Assembly (NCBI GenBank): GCA_016214895.1
Contig: JACRMR010000003.1
Span: 1 to 64,000 of the forward strand
Source of the DNA: a candidate division KSB1 bacterium
Lineage (GTDB): Bacteria > Electryoneota > RPQS01
Reading direction: 5' to 3'
DNA: 64,000 nucleotides
Position numbers and translations under genes: made by a program. The notes beneath the pieces are model-generated. The model was not told the DNA's origin. It did no database searches and was given only the letters and a program-made list of their open reading frames with translations. This document shows positions 51,447-59,901 of the stretch, in pieces (position 1 is the first letter of the stretch; every line of letters starts with the position of its first letter).

Positions 51447-52253
51447 ATGACCACCCCGGATAACATCCATACCATCGTTCGTGAACGATACGCTGAAGCC
51501 GCGAACGGGCCGGGCTGCGGCTGCGGTTCCGGCGGCTGCTGCGGCGCGGATCTTGAGAGCGTGGACGACATCGCGCTCATGATCGGCTATGACAAATCCG
51601 ATCTCGCGGCGATTCCCGCCGGCGCGAATCTCGGACTCGGCTGCGGCAATCCGCTCGCGCATGCCGAACTGCAAGCCGGCGACGTCGTGCTTGACCTCGG
51701 CAGCGGCGCCGGCTTCGATTGCTTTCTCGCCGCGCCCAAAGTCGGACCGAGTGGCCGGGTGATTGGCGTCGATATGACGCCCGCCATGCTCGACCGTGCC
51801 CGCGAGAATGCGCGCAAAGGCAACTACACCAACGTGGAATTCCGCCTCGGGCAGATCGAACACCTGCCCGTGCGCAATAGCGAGGTGACTGTGATCATCT
51901 CGAACTGCGTGGTGAATCTCTCACCGGATAAGCCGCAGGTCTTCCGCGAAGCGTTCCGTGCGTTGAAACCGGGCGGCAAGCTGCTCCTCTCCGACCTCGT
52001 GCTCACGCGGCCGCTGTCGCCCGCGCTGCAAAGCTCGGTCGAAGCCTATGTCGGCTGCGTGGCCGGGGCCTCCCTGAAAGCGGACTATCTGAGCGACATC
52101 CGCCTTGCAGGGTTCGCCAGTGTGGAAATCGTTCAGGAGCAGCGCTACGATGTCGGCCTGAATCACGTGGCTGACGCGCTCCGCAAGGAAGCCCTGGAAG
52201 CGGTCGTCTCCGTGAAGGTGCGCGCGATCAAGCCACTGTCGAGCTGCTGCTAA
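51447..52253 (+). CDS. arsM: Arsenite methyltransferase
   Basis: A 268-residue protein from ATG 51447 (GGAG 8 bases upstream). An N-terminal Cys-rich stretch ([13 protein letters not shown]) precedes the SAM-binding motif [15 protein letters not shown]. Two conserved cysteines expected to hold As(III) lie in [11 protein letters not shown] and VGCVAGASL. The protein ends with SSCC. It methylates arsenite to mono- and dimethyl forms using SAM and thiols. Its placement next to acr3 and the ArsEFG-like genes suggests that inorganic and methylated arsenic are both handled. Confidence 0.93.
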   Translation: MTTPDNIHTIVRERYAEAANGPGCGCGSGGCCGADLESVDDIALMIGYDKSDLAAIPAGANLGLGCGNPLAHAELQAGDVVLDLGSGAGFDCFLAAPKVGPSGRVIGVDMTPAMLDRARENARKGNYTNVEFRLGQIEHLPVRNSEVTVIISNCVVNLSPDKPQVFREAFRALKPGGKLLLSDLVLTRPLSPALQSSVEAYVGCVAGASLKADYLSDIRLAGFASVEIVQEQRYDVGLNHVADALRKEALEAVVSVKVRAIKPLSSCC

Positions 52254-52270
52254 GCGCGCGAACTTATCTG

Positions 52271-53338
52271 ATGAGTTCAGCAATCTCCGGCGTCACGCGC
52301 AAACTGTCGTTTCTTGACCGCTATCTGACGCTCTGGATCTTTCTGGCGATGAGCGCCGGGATCGGCGCAGGTTCGCGGTTCCCCGGACTCCCCGCGCTGA
52401 TCGATCGCTTCAATGTGGGCACCACGTCGTTGCCGCTGGCGATCGGTCTGATCCTGATGATGTACCCGCCGCTGGCCAAGGTCCGCTATGAGGAGTTGGG
52501 CGAGGTGTTCCGCCATTGGCGGGTGCTGGCGCTCTCCCTCGTCCAGAACTGGATTGTCGGGCCGCTGCTGATGTTCGCGCTCGCGATCCTCTTTCTGCCG
52601 GACAAACCCGACTACATGGCCGGACTGATTCTGATCGGCCTGGCGCGCTGCATCGCGATGGTGATCGTGTGGAACGATCTTGCGCGCGGCGATCCCGAGT
52701 ATGCGGCCGGACTCGTCGCGCTCAATTCGATTTTTCAGGTGCTGTTCTTCGCGTTCTATGCCTATGTCTTCGTCACGCTGCTGCCGCCGCTGTTCGGCCT
52801 GCCGGGCACGGCGGTAGAAGTGACGATCGGGCAGATCGCCCAGAGCGTCTTCATCTATCTCGGCATTCCGTTCATCGCCGGATTTCTGACCCGTTTCACT
52901 TTGATCCGGCTCACGAGCAAGGAGTGGTATCAGCGCGTGTTCATCCCGCGCCTCAGCCCGCTCACGCTGATCGCACTCTTGTTCACGATTGTCGTCATGT
53001 TCTCGCTGAAAGGCGACATGATCCTGACGCTGCCGTTTGACGCCGTGCGCGTCGCGCTGCCGCTGTTGGTCTATTTCGTGATCATGTTCTTCCTCTCCTT
53101 CTGGATGAGCAAACGCGCCGGGGCTGACTACCCGAAAGCCGTTACGTTGTCATTCACCGCGGCCTCCAATAACTTCGAACTGGCGATCGCCGTGGCGATT
53201 GCGGTATTCGGCGTGCATTCCGGCGCGGCCTTTGCCGCCGTGATGGGTCCGCTGGTGGAAGTGCCCGTCCTGATCGGACTCGTCAACGTCGCATTCTGGA
53301 TCGAACGCAAGTATTTCAAGGTCGCCCGGAGCATCTGA
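52271..53338 (+). CDS. acr3: ACR3-type arsenite efflux permease
   Basis: A 355-residue inner-membrane protein with about ten hydrophobic helices. It carries the family start [20 protein letters not shown], the Cys-containing [18 protein letters not shown] and the late [17 protein letters not shown] motif. It exports As(OH)3 using the proton gradient. It is 17 bases after arsM, so it is part of the operon. Confidence 0.95.
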   Translation: MSSAISGVTRKLSFLDRYLTLWIFLAMSAGIGAGSRFPGLPALIDRFNVGTTSLPLAIGLILMMYPPLAKVRYEELGEVFRHWRVLALSLVQNWIVGPLLMFALAILFLPDKPDYMAGLILIGLARCIAMVIVWNDLARGDPEYAAGLVALNSIFQVLFFAFYAYVFVTLLPPLFGLPGTAVEVTIGQIAQSVFIYLGIPFIAGFLTRFTLIRLTSKEWYQRVFIPRLSPLTLIALLFTIVVMFSLKGDMILTLPFDAVRVALPLLVYFVIMFFLSFWMSKRAGADYPKAVTLSFTAASNNFELAIAVAIAVFGVHSGAAFAAVMGPLVEVPVLIGLVNVAFWIERKYFKVARSI

Positions 53339-53384
53339 CCCACCGTGCCGACACAGTTCCGGCGGTCGAGGTTTGCATCTTATT

Positions 53385-54404
53385 GTGAAAATCTTCACAT
53401 TACGAAACACCCTGTTGCTGGCCGCGCTGCCCGTCTGGATAATCCTGTATGCCAATCTGGAACGCGCGGCGCAGGCCGTCACCCGCCTCGCCTTCCCGCG
53501 GGATCCCGCCAGTCGGCTCGCCGCCGCCCTGGAGTTCTTCGTTTACGAAGCGCCAAAGGTGCTGCTATTACTCGCGCTGGTCGTGTTCGGCGTCGGCATC
53601 GTGCGCTCGTTCTTCACACCCGACCGCACGCGGCGCATGCTGGCCGGAAGACGCGAATTCGCGGGCAATGTGCTGGCCGCGCTGCTCGGAGTGGTCACGC
53701 CGTTCTGTTCCTGCTCCGCTGTGCCGCTCTTCATCGGCTTCGTGACCGCCGGTGTCCCGCTGGGGGTGACGTTCTCGTTTCTGATTTCCGCTCCCATGGT
53801 CAACGAGATCGCGCTCGTGCTGCTGTTCGGCTTATTCGGCTGGGAGATTGCGTTGCTCTATCTCAGTACCGGACTCGCGATTGCGATTGCGGCAGGCTGG
53901 ACCATCGGCAAACTACGGCTCGAGCGCGGCGTCGAGGGCTGGGTGTATCAACTGCCCGCTGATGCCGCGGCTGATGATGCCACACCCTCGTGGAGCGTGC
54001 GCATTGACGCCGGACTCACCGCCGTGAAAGAGATCGTCGGCAACGTGTGGCCATATGTGCTCGCCGGAATCGCCGTCGGCGCGTGGATTCACGGGTTTGT
54101 GCCCGAGGGCTTTCTCGCATCGATCATGGGCCGCGACGTGTGGTGGTCCGTCCCCGCGGCCGTGCTGATCGGGATTCCGCTGTACTCGAATGCCGCGGGC
54201 ATCATTCCGATTGTCAGCGCTTTGCTCGAGAAAGGCGCCGCGCTGGGCACGGTGCTGGCATTCATGATGGCCGTGATCGCGCTCTCCCTGCCGGAGACGA
54301 TCATCTTGCGCAAGGTGCTTAAGCCGCAGTTGATCGCCGTGTTTCTCGCGGTCGTCGGCAGCGGCATCATTGCCGTCGGTTATCTATTCAATCTCCTGAT
54401 GTAG
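53385..54404 (+). CDS. ArsP-like permease (PF03773 family)
   Basis: About 339 residues with about eight transmembrane helices. The signature VTPFCSCSAVPLFIGF is present, and a second half repeats a similar fold (IGIPLYSNAAGIIPIV). Members include ArsP, which exports trivalent organoarsenicals, and others of unknown substrate. Here the position after arsM and acr3 favours export of methylated arsenic. The start is uncertain: GTG 53385 and TTG 53373 are both in frame. Confidence 0.82.
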   Translation: MKIFTLRNTLLLAALPVWIILYANLERAAQAVTRLAFPRDPASRLAAALEFFVYEAPKVLLLLALVVFGVGIVRSFFTPDRTRRMLAGRREFAGNVLAALLGVVTPFCSCSAVPLFIGFVTAGVPLGVTFSFLISAPMVNEIALVLLFGLFGWEIALLYLSTGLAIAIAAGWTIGKLRLERGVEGWVYQLPADAAADDATPSWSVRIDAGLTAVKEIVGNVWPYVLAGIAVGAWIHGFVPEGFLASIMGRDVWWSVPAAVLIGIPLYSNAAGIIPIVSALLEKGAALGTVLAFMMAVIALSLPETIILRKVLKPQLIAVFLAVVGSGIIAVGYLFNLLM

Positions 54405-54417
54405 GTTGAGGCCCCCT

Positions 54418-54678
54418 ATGCATCGCGTCGAAGTCTTTGGCACGGGCTGCGCCAAATGCAAGCAGCTCTTCAGTGAAACGCAAGCCGCCGCGCAGGAAGC
54501 CGGCGTCGAAGTGGAACTGGTCAAGATTGAGCAGATCGAGGAAATCGTAAAGCGCGGTGTGCTGAGCACGCCCGCGCTCGCCATCGACGGCACGATCAAA
54601 TCCACGGGCCGCGTCCCCGCGCGGGCCGATCTCGTGTCCTGGATTCGCGCGGCCTGCTCCGCTCCGTCGAATTCCTGA
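54418..54678 (+). CDS. Small thioredoxin-family protein of the ars operon
   Basis: An 86-residue glutaredoxin-sized thioredoxin fold. VEVFGTGCAKCKQL carries the CxxC, then VELVKIEQIEEIVKRGV and the cis-Pro loop STPALAIDG. This class (redox-active disulfide protein 2 type) often accompanies ArsP-like permeases. It probably keeps arsenic-binding thiols reduced or passes arsenic to a transporter, and may fill the ArsE position of an ArsEFG set. Confidence 0.82.
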   Translation: MHRVEVFGTGCAKCKQLFSETQAAAQEAGVEVELVKIEQIEEIVKRGVLSTPALAIDGTIKSTGRVPARADLVSWIRAACSAPSNS

Positions 54679-54692
54679 ATTTTGATTTCACC

Positions 54693-55238
54693 ATGAACAC
54701 CAACACCCTGACGCGCACCATCATCGTACTCGCCGCCGTGACCGTGATCATCGCCGGCGTGCTGTATGTCCGTCGTCCGTCGGAGCAGCTCGCTGTGCCG
54801 GAGGATTGCTCAAATTGCCCCGGCCTCGCGCTGGCCGCCGCGGATACGGAGCCGGCGCTGGCGCCCGACAGCCTGCCGGTTGCCCGGTCCGACAGCACCG
54901 CCATGACCACCATCGCCTATTACTTCTATACCACGCAGCGTTGCGCGTCCTGCTTCAAGATCGAAACCTATTCGCACGAGGCCATCGCGCAGAATTTCGC
55001 CGCCGACTTGAAGAGCGGCAGACTTGTCTGGAAGATGGTCAATATCGACGAGCCGGCGAACGAGCATTTTGTCGAAGACTACAAGCTCTACACTAAAGCG
55101 CTGATCCTGGTTGACTACGCCGCCGGGACGCAACTGCGCTGGAAGAACTGCCAGAAGGTCTGGGAGCTGCTGAATGACAAAGTTGAATTTCAGTCGTACG
55201 TGAAGCGCGAAGTCGCCGCGTTTCTTGCCGCGAAGTGA
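54693..55238 (+). CDS. arsF: ArsF-like thiol protein (nitrophenyl-compound nitroreductase subunit family)
   Basis: A 181-residue protein with an N-terminal membrane anchor (TIIVLAAVTVIIAGVLY). CxxC pairs are seen in EDCSNCPG and in the conserved YFYTTQRCASCFKIETYSHEAI. The C-terminal domain has a thioredoxin-like pattern (VWKMVNIDEPANEHFVEDY, KALILVDY). Members of this annotation class occur in arsEFG clusters. The start follows the thioredoxin gene by 14 bases, and the stop overlaps arsG (GTGA). Confidence 0.8.
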   Translation: MNTNTLTRTIIVLAAVTVIIAGVLYVRRPSEQLAVPEDCSNCPGLALAAADTEPALAPDSLPVARSDSTAMTTIAYYFYTTQRCASCFKIETYSHEAIAQNFAADLKSGRLVWKMVNIDEPANEHFVEDYKLYTKALILVDYAAGTQLRWKNCQKVWELLNDKVEFQSYVKREVAAFLAAK

Positions 55239-55936
55239 GCGAGAGCATCTGGCTCGGTATTGGCTCGGCAATTTGGCTGGGCATCCTGACCTCGATCAGT
55301 CCCTGTCCGCTGGCCACGAACATCGCGGCCGTCTCGTATATCGGACGTCGTGTCGCGCACCCGCTGCACGCGCTGGGCGGCGGCCTGCTTTATTCGCTGG
55401 GTCGCATCATCGCCTATGTCGGCAGCGGCGCGCTCGTGTCCTGGAGCGTGCTCTCGATTCCGCGCCTGTCGATGTCGCTGCAGAGCTACATGAGCATGGC
55501 GCTTGGCCCGTTGCTCGTACTGATCGGCCTCGTCGTCACCGGCTGGATTCCATTACGCCTTCCCGGTTCGGGCCGCTGGCGGGAACAGATCAGCACGAAG
55601 GCCACGACGTACGGCTGGTGGGGACCGCTCTTGCTCGGGATCATCTTCGCGTTGAGCTTTTGCCCGGTGTCCGCGGCGCTGTTCTTCGGCAGCCTGATTC
55701 CGCTGTCGGCGCAATACGAGTCTCTCGTCCTGTTGCCACTCGTCTATGGCTTGGGCACCGCGTTACCGGTGATTGCCGTTTCGTTTACGCTGGCGTATAG
55801 TGTCCATGCGCTTGGTCGCGTTTTCAATGCGCTCACGAAGATTGAGCGCTGGTCCCGCCTGGCGACCGGCCTCGCCTTCATGGGGATTGGCCTGTACCTC
55901 GCGGTGCGCGCCTACTTCCCCGAATGGACGGATTAA
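55235..55936 (+). CDS. arsG: ArsG-like efflux permease (DsbD/CcdA-related membrane protein)
   Basis: A 233-residue inner-membrane protein with six hydrophobic segments. Two Cys-Pro motifs, ISPCPLATN and LSFCPVSAALFFG, lie in equivalent helices of the two halves, as in CcdA/DsbD transporters. GTG 55235 overlaps the arsF stop. In described arsEFG systems the ArsG protein exports trivalent aromatic arsenicals or antimonite together with the thiol partners; that role here is inferred from neighbours. It is the last gene of the operon. Confidence 0.82.
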   Translation: MSESIWLGIGSAIWLGILTSISPCPLATNIAAVSYIGRRVAHPLHALGGGLLYSLGRIIAYVGSGALVSWSVLSIPRLSMSLQSYMSMALGPLLVLIGLVVTGWIPLRLPGSGRWREQISTKATTYGWWGPLLLGIIFALSFCPVSAALFFGSLIPLSAQYESLVLLPLVYGLGTALPVIAVSFTLAYSVHALGRVFNALTKIERWSRLATGLAFMGIGLYLAVRAYFPEWTD

Positions 55937-55938
55937 GC

Positions 55939-56245
55939 GCCGAGCGGGGTCTTGTTCGCCGAGCGGGGTGCCCTCACCCCGCCGGAATCTTCGCTTCGCC
56001 GAGCCGTGCGTCCTCGCGCAGCCGGAATCGGAGTCTTCTTCGCCGCGGCATGTGTCTCCACATGCCCGGAATCGGGATCTTCTGTTCGCCGAGCGGGGTG
56101 CCCTCACCCCGCCGGAATCTTCGCTTCGCCGAGCCGTGCGTCCTCACCCCGCCGGAATCGGAGTCTTCTTCGCCGCGGCATGTGTCTTCACATGCCCGGA
56201 ATCTTCGCTCCGCCGAGCGGGGATTCCTTCCCCGCCGGAATTTCG
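55939..56245 (+). repeat. Cluster of variable-stem hairpin elements with a 130-bp tandem period
   Basis: A block starting TTCGCCGAGCGGGGTGCCCT at 55955 recurs at 56085, period 130 bp. Within it, hairpins alternate: GGGGT/ACCCC (55964 and 56094 regions), a GTGCG-containing unit, and GCATGTG/CACATGC (56047-56064 and 56177-56194), each between a CGCCG(A/C)G flank and a CCGGAAT(C) flank. A final unit has GGGGA/TCCCC (56219-56233). The open frames crossing it are repeat-derived. Confidence 0.85.
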
Positions 56246-56319
56246 CCTTGCTTCCCGGTATGGGCGGATTAAACTCTACCCCGGTGATTCTGTCTAACGA
56301 TCGGACGGCCAGAATCGAA

Positions 56320-56346
56320 ACAGACCGGAAACCATCTCCGGTCTGT
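56320..56346 (+). terminator. Terminator after the ars operon and repeat cluster
   Basis: ACAGACCGGA (56320-56329) pairs with TCCGGTCTGT (56337-56346), followed by GCCGTTT. Confidence 0.7.
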
Positions 56347-56387
56347 GCCGTTTAACACACAGCAACTCCATCCAATTCCGCCATTTC

Positions 56388-57644
56388 ATGAAACGCTTCG
56401 TCATCGCTGCACTTGTGATCGTCGCCGCCGTCGCCGCCTACTTTGTCTGGGGTCGGAGTGATTCCGCCGGATCGCAGCGCGGGAAATATCGCCTCGGCAC
56501 CGTGGACCGCGGCAAAGTCCAAATGGTCGTTACCGCCAGCGGGACCGTCAGCGCCGTCACCACCGTCACCGTGGGATCGCAGGTGTCGGGAACGCTCGAT
56601 GAGATCCTCGTCGATTTTAATTCGCCCGTCAAGAAGGGCCAGGTCATCGCGCGCATCGATCCCACGTTCCTGCAAGCACAAGTGACCGAAAACGAGGCTA
56701 ATCTCGAACGCGCCAACGCGACGCTGCGTCAGGCACAGCGTGATCTACGTCGGGTCGCCGATTTGGCCGAAAAGCAGCTCGCCGCGCAGGTGGACCTCGA
56801 CAACGCGCAGACCGCGCTCGAAACCGCGCAGGCCGGCGTGAAACAGGTCGAAGCTCAGGTGCAGCGCACCCGTGTCAATCTCGCCTATTCCGTGATTCGC
56901 TCGCCGATCGACGGCGTCGTGATTTCGCGCAGCGTCGATGTCGGCCAGACTGTCGCCGCGTCGCTGCAAGCGCCGACGCTGTTCACGATTGCGCAGGACC
57001 TGAAGCAGATGCAGATCGAAACGAGCATCGACGAAGCCGACATCGGCAAGCTCGAAGAAGGGATGGACGCCACGTTCACCGTCGATAGCTATCCCGAACT
57101 GACGTTCCGCGCCAAGATCTCCCAGATTCGCTATGCCGCCGTCGAGGAGCAGAATGTCGTGACCTATCCGGTCATTCTCAAGGTGGATAACCCCGAGCTG
57201 AAATTGCGCCCGGGGATGACGGCAAATGTGACGGTCGTGGTCTCGCAACGCGACGATGCCTTGCGCGCACCCGCGGCGGCCGTCCGCTTCAAGCCTGCCG
57301 ACTACAAACCGAACGCGGGCGGCGGAACAGCCGACTCCGCGCGCGGCGGCCATCGCGGTGACGGCGACTTCAAAGGCCGGCGCGAACGCGCGAAACCCGA
57401 TGCAACGGTTGCGCCGGGCGCGCCCGCGGAATCACCGGCGAAGCAGGCGACGCTGTTTGTGAAAAACGCAAAGGGCGAGCCGGAACCGCGCCGCGTACAG
57501 ATCGGCCTCAACGATGGCAGCTATGTTGAACTGCTGGATCAAAATCTGAGTGCGGGGGATTCCGTAATTGTCGGTCTGACCGGAACGACGACGCAAGCCG
57601 TGACGATGATGCCGGGCATGGGCCCGAGTGGACCGCGCCGATGA
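56388..57644 (+). CDS. macA: Periplasmic adaptor protein of a MacAB-type exporter
   Basis: A 418-residue protein with an N-terminal membrane anchor (RFVIAALVIVAAVAAYFVWG). The lipoyl-like half-motifs TVGSQVSGTLDEILVDFNSPVKKGQ and YSVIRSPIDGVVISRSVDVGQTV bracket an alpha-helical hairpin (about 90-165). A beta-barrel and membrane-proximal domain follow, with a charged Gly-rich linker (about 310-365) that is longer than usual. It would link the MacB complex to an outer-membrane channel such as TolC, which is not in the window. The gene overlaps the ATPase gene by ATGA. Confidence 0.9.
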   Translation: MKRFVIAALVIVAAVAAYFVWGRSDSAGSQRGKYRLGTVDRGKVQMVVTASGTVSAVTTVTVGSQVSGTLDEILVDFNSPVKKGQVIARIDPTFLQAQVTENEANLERANATLRQAQRDLRRVADLAEKQLAAQVDLDNAQTALETAQAGVKQVEAQVQRTRVNLAYSVIRSPIDGVVISRSVDVGQTVAASLQAPTLFTIAQDLKQMQIETSIDEADIGKLEEGMDATFTVDSYPELTFRAKISQIRYAAVEEQNVVTYPVILKVDNPELKLRPGMTANVTVVVSQRDDALRAPAAAVRFKPADYKPNAGGGTADSARGGHRGDGDFKGRRERAKPDATVAPGAPAESPAKQATLFVKNAKGEPEPRRVQIGLNDGSYVELLDQNLSAGDSVIVGLTGTTTQAVTMMPGMGPSGPRR

Positions 57645-58342
57645 ACGGCAACGGCCAGCCCGCCGTCATTTCCGCGCGCGAACTCACGAAGGTCTATCGC
57701 ATGGGCGATGTGCAGGTGGACGCGCTGCGCGGGATCAATCTTACGGTGCCACCGGGCGAGTTCCTGGCGATTCTGGGCGCCTCCGGATCGGGCAAGTCCA
57801 CGCTCATGAATATTCTCGGCTGCCTCGACCGGCCTACCTCTGGCCAATATTTTTTGAACGGCAGCGATGTGGCCGGGTTGCCGCGCGACACCCTCGCCCG
57901 CGTGCGCAATCGCACGATCGGTTTCGTATTTCAGGGCTTCAATCTGCTGGCCCGCACCTCCGCGATTGAAAATGCGGAATTGCCGCTGATCTACACGGAC
58001 ATGAGCGCCCGTGACCGCCATCTGGCCGCCCGCGAAGCGCTCGAGCGCGTCGGCCTCGCCGACCGCCTGGATCATCATCCGTCGCAACTTTCCGGCGGCC
58101 AGCAACAACGCGTCGCCATTGCGCGCGCCCTCGTGAACAAACCGGCCCTGCTGCTCGCCGACGAACCGACCGGGAATCTCGATACGCGAACCAGTGAAGA
58201 GATCATGACTCTGCTCCACGATCTGAACGGCGCGGGCATGACCATCATCCTGATCACGCATGAACACGATATCGGCGCGCATGCCCGTCGCCGCATTACC
58301 CTGCGCGACGGCCAGATCGTGCACGAGGAGGTCAACGCTTGA
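57641..58342 (+). CDS. macB: ABC transporter ATPase of the MacB/LolD class
   Basis: A 233-residue protein. Walker [12 protein letters not shown]-loop VFQGFNLL, signature [15 protein letters not shown], Walker [13 protein letters not shown] and the switch His in LITHEHD are all present. In canonical MacB the ATPase is fused to the permease; here it is a separate gene. It overlaps macA by four bases. The permease gene begins 61 bases downstream after a hairpin element. Confidence 0.93.
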   Translation: MNGNGQPAVISARELTKVYRMGDVQVDALRGINLTVPPGEFLAILGASGSGKSTLMNILGCLDRPTSGQYFLNGSDVAGLPRDTLARVRNRTIGFVFQGFNLLARTSAIENAELPLIYTDMSARDRHLAAREALERVGLADRLDHHPSQLSGGQQQRVAIARALVNKPALLLADEPTGNLDTRTSEEIMTLLHDLNGAGMTIILITHEHDIGAHARRRITLRDGQIVHEEVNA

Positions 58343-58352
58343 ACCAGCAAGG

Positions 58353-58392
58353 TCGCCGCGCCGGGTTGCGTCCTTGCAACCCGGCCGGAATC
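58353..58392 (+). repeat. Variable-stem hairpin element between the ATPase and permease genes
   Basis: TCGCCGCG (58353-58360), stem CCGGGTTGC (58361-58369) with GCAACCCGG (58376-58384), then CCGGAATC (58385-58392). It lies within the operon, 12 bases before the permease start. Confidence 0.8.
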
Positions 58393-58403
58393 GGAGTCTG
58401 CCT

Positions 58404-59624
58404 GTGAATCTCTCCTCCCTGCTTCGCGTTTGCCTGCGCGCGCTCTTGCGCAACAAAATGCGCTCGGCGCTGACCATGCTGGGCATTATTATCGGTGTGG
58501 CCGCGGTGGTGTCGATGGTCGCCATCACCACCGGCGCACGCACCAGCGTGCAAACGCAGATCTCCTCGCTCGGCGATAACGTGTTCATGATCTTCTCCGG
58601 CAACTTCCATCGCTCCGGCGCGCGCATGGCCGCCGGAACGCGCAACTCGCTGACCGCCGAGGATGTTGACGCGATCCGGCAGCAGTCGAAAGACGTGCAT
58701 CAGATTACGCCGACGATCCGCACCAACGCGCAGTTGGTCTCGGCGGACCAGAACTGGTCCACCTCGGTGCTCGGCGTGAATCCCGAGTACATTGATATCC
58801 GCCGCTATGAAATTCAGAGTGGCCGGATGTTCTCCGATGTCGATATGCGCGGCGCGTCGAAAGTGTGTGTCGTCGGCCAAACCGTTATCACCAACCTGTT
58901 CAACGGCAATGATCCCGTCGGCCAGACCATTCGGATTAGGCGGCTGCCCTTCGAAGTGGTCGGGGTGCTGGCCGCGAAGGGACAGGCCGCGATGGGACAG
59001 GATCAGGATGATGTCGTGCTGATCCCGTTCACGACCGGCGCCAAAAAATTCCAGAGTGGCGATACGCGCGTTGGCATGGTCTTCGGCTCGGCCCGCGACG
59101 GCCTCTCGTTGACCTCCGCGCAGGCGGAGATTCGCGATATCCTGCGCGCCCGCCATCAGCTCGGCGACAAGGACGACGATGATTTCACGATTCGCACGCA
59201 GTCCGACATCTCCAAGACCGTGGAAGCATCGGCGAACGTCATGACCTATCTGCTCGGTTCGGTCGCGATGGTCTCGCTGCTGGTGGGCGGCATCGGCATC
59301 ATGAACATCATGCTCGTCAGCGTGACCGAGCGCACGCGCGAAATCGGGATTCGGATGTCCGTCGGCGCGCGCGAGGCGGATATTCTGCGACAATTCCTGC
59401 TCGAAGCGCTGTTACTCTCCGCGATCGGCGGTTTGATCGGCGTGCTGCTCGGCGGCGGCGTTTCGCTGCTCATCAGCAAGCTGGCCGGCTGGCCCACGCA
59501 AGTCTCGATGCCGTTCGCCGCGCTCGCCTTGGGTTTCGCGGCGATGGTCGGCATCTTCTTCGGCTTCTATCCGGCGCGCAAGGCGTCGCGCCTCGACCCG
59601 ATCGAAGCGCTCCGGTACGAATAG
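58404..59624 (+). CDS. MacB-type permease (FtsX-like)
   Basis: A 406-residue protein from GTG 58404. The first transmembrane helix is in [28 protein letters not shown], typical of MacB. A large periplasmic domain (about 50-275) follows, and the last three helices carry [28 protein letters not shown] and end with [17 protein letters not shown]. With the ATPase and MacA it forms a tripartite mechanotransmission exporter for peptides, toxins, drugs or lipids. The start is the only reasonable one after the hairpin element. Confidence 0.9.
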   Translation: MNLSSLLRVCLRALLRNKMRSALTMLGIIIGVAAVVSMVAITTGARTSVQTQISSLGDNVFMIFSGNFHRSGARMAAGTRNSLTAEDVDAIRQQSKDVHQITPTIRTNAQLVSADQNWSTSVLGVNPEYIDIRRYEIQSGRMFSDVDMRGASKVCVVGQTVITNLFNGNDPVGQTIRIRRLPFEVVGVLAAKGQAAMGQDQDDVVLIPFTTGAKKFQSGDTRVGMVFGSARDGLSLTSAQAEIRDILRARHQLGDKDDDDFTIRTQSDISKTVEASANVMTYLLGSVAMVSLLVGGIGIMNIMLVSVTERTREIGIRMSVGAREADILRQFLLEALLLSAIGGLIGVLLGGGVSLLISKLAGWPTQVSMPFAALALGFAAMVGIFFGFYPARKASRLDPIEALRYE

Positions 59625-59689
59625 GGCGGAGGGGTGGGTGATTTGTCACCCCGCTTAGCTCCCCTGTGAACGGGGAGAGATCAATATGA

Positions 59690-59718
59690 AAACGGGACGG
59701 CAAGCTGCTGTCCCGTTT
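59690..59718 (+). terminator. macB operon terminator
   Basis: AAACGGGAC (59690-59698) pairs with GTCCCGTTT (59710-59718), followed by CGTCTTGTTTT. Confidence 0.82.
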
Positions 59719-59901
59719 CGTCTTGTTTTGTGGCGGCGTGCCCTCGTCCGGTCACGACGTGACTTGGCGGTCGCGTCACGTGAACCGCAAGCTCAATGAG
59801 TCCTCCCGAGCGGGGCCCGTGCCGCACATGCCGCCGCGTGCAGGACCAGCATCACAGCCACCGCGATCATAGAAACCTGTGACGACTTCATTTGCTGACT
59901 C

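Noticed and set aside
55955-56214. CRISPR array
   Set aside because: The period is 130 bp with hairpins throughout and near-identical content between copies; there are no unique spacers and no cas genes.
55924-56355. Overlapping open frames of 106-174 residues
   Set aside because: They run through the tandem hairpin cluster in several frames at once; the openness follows from the repeat composition.
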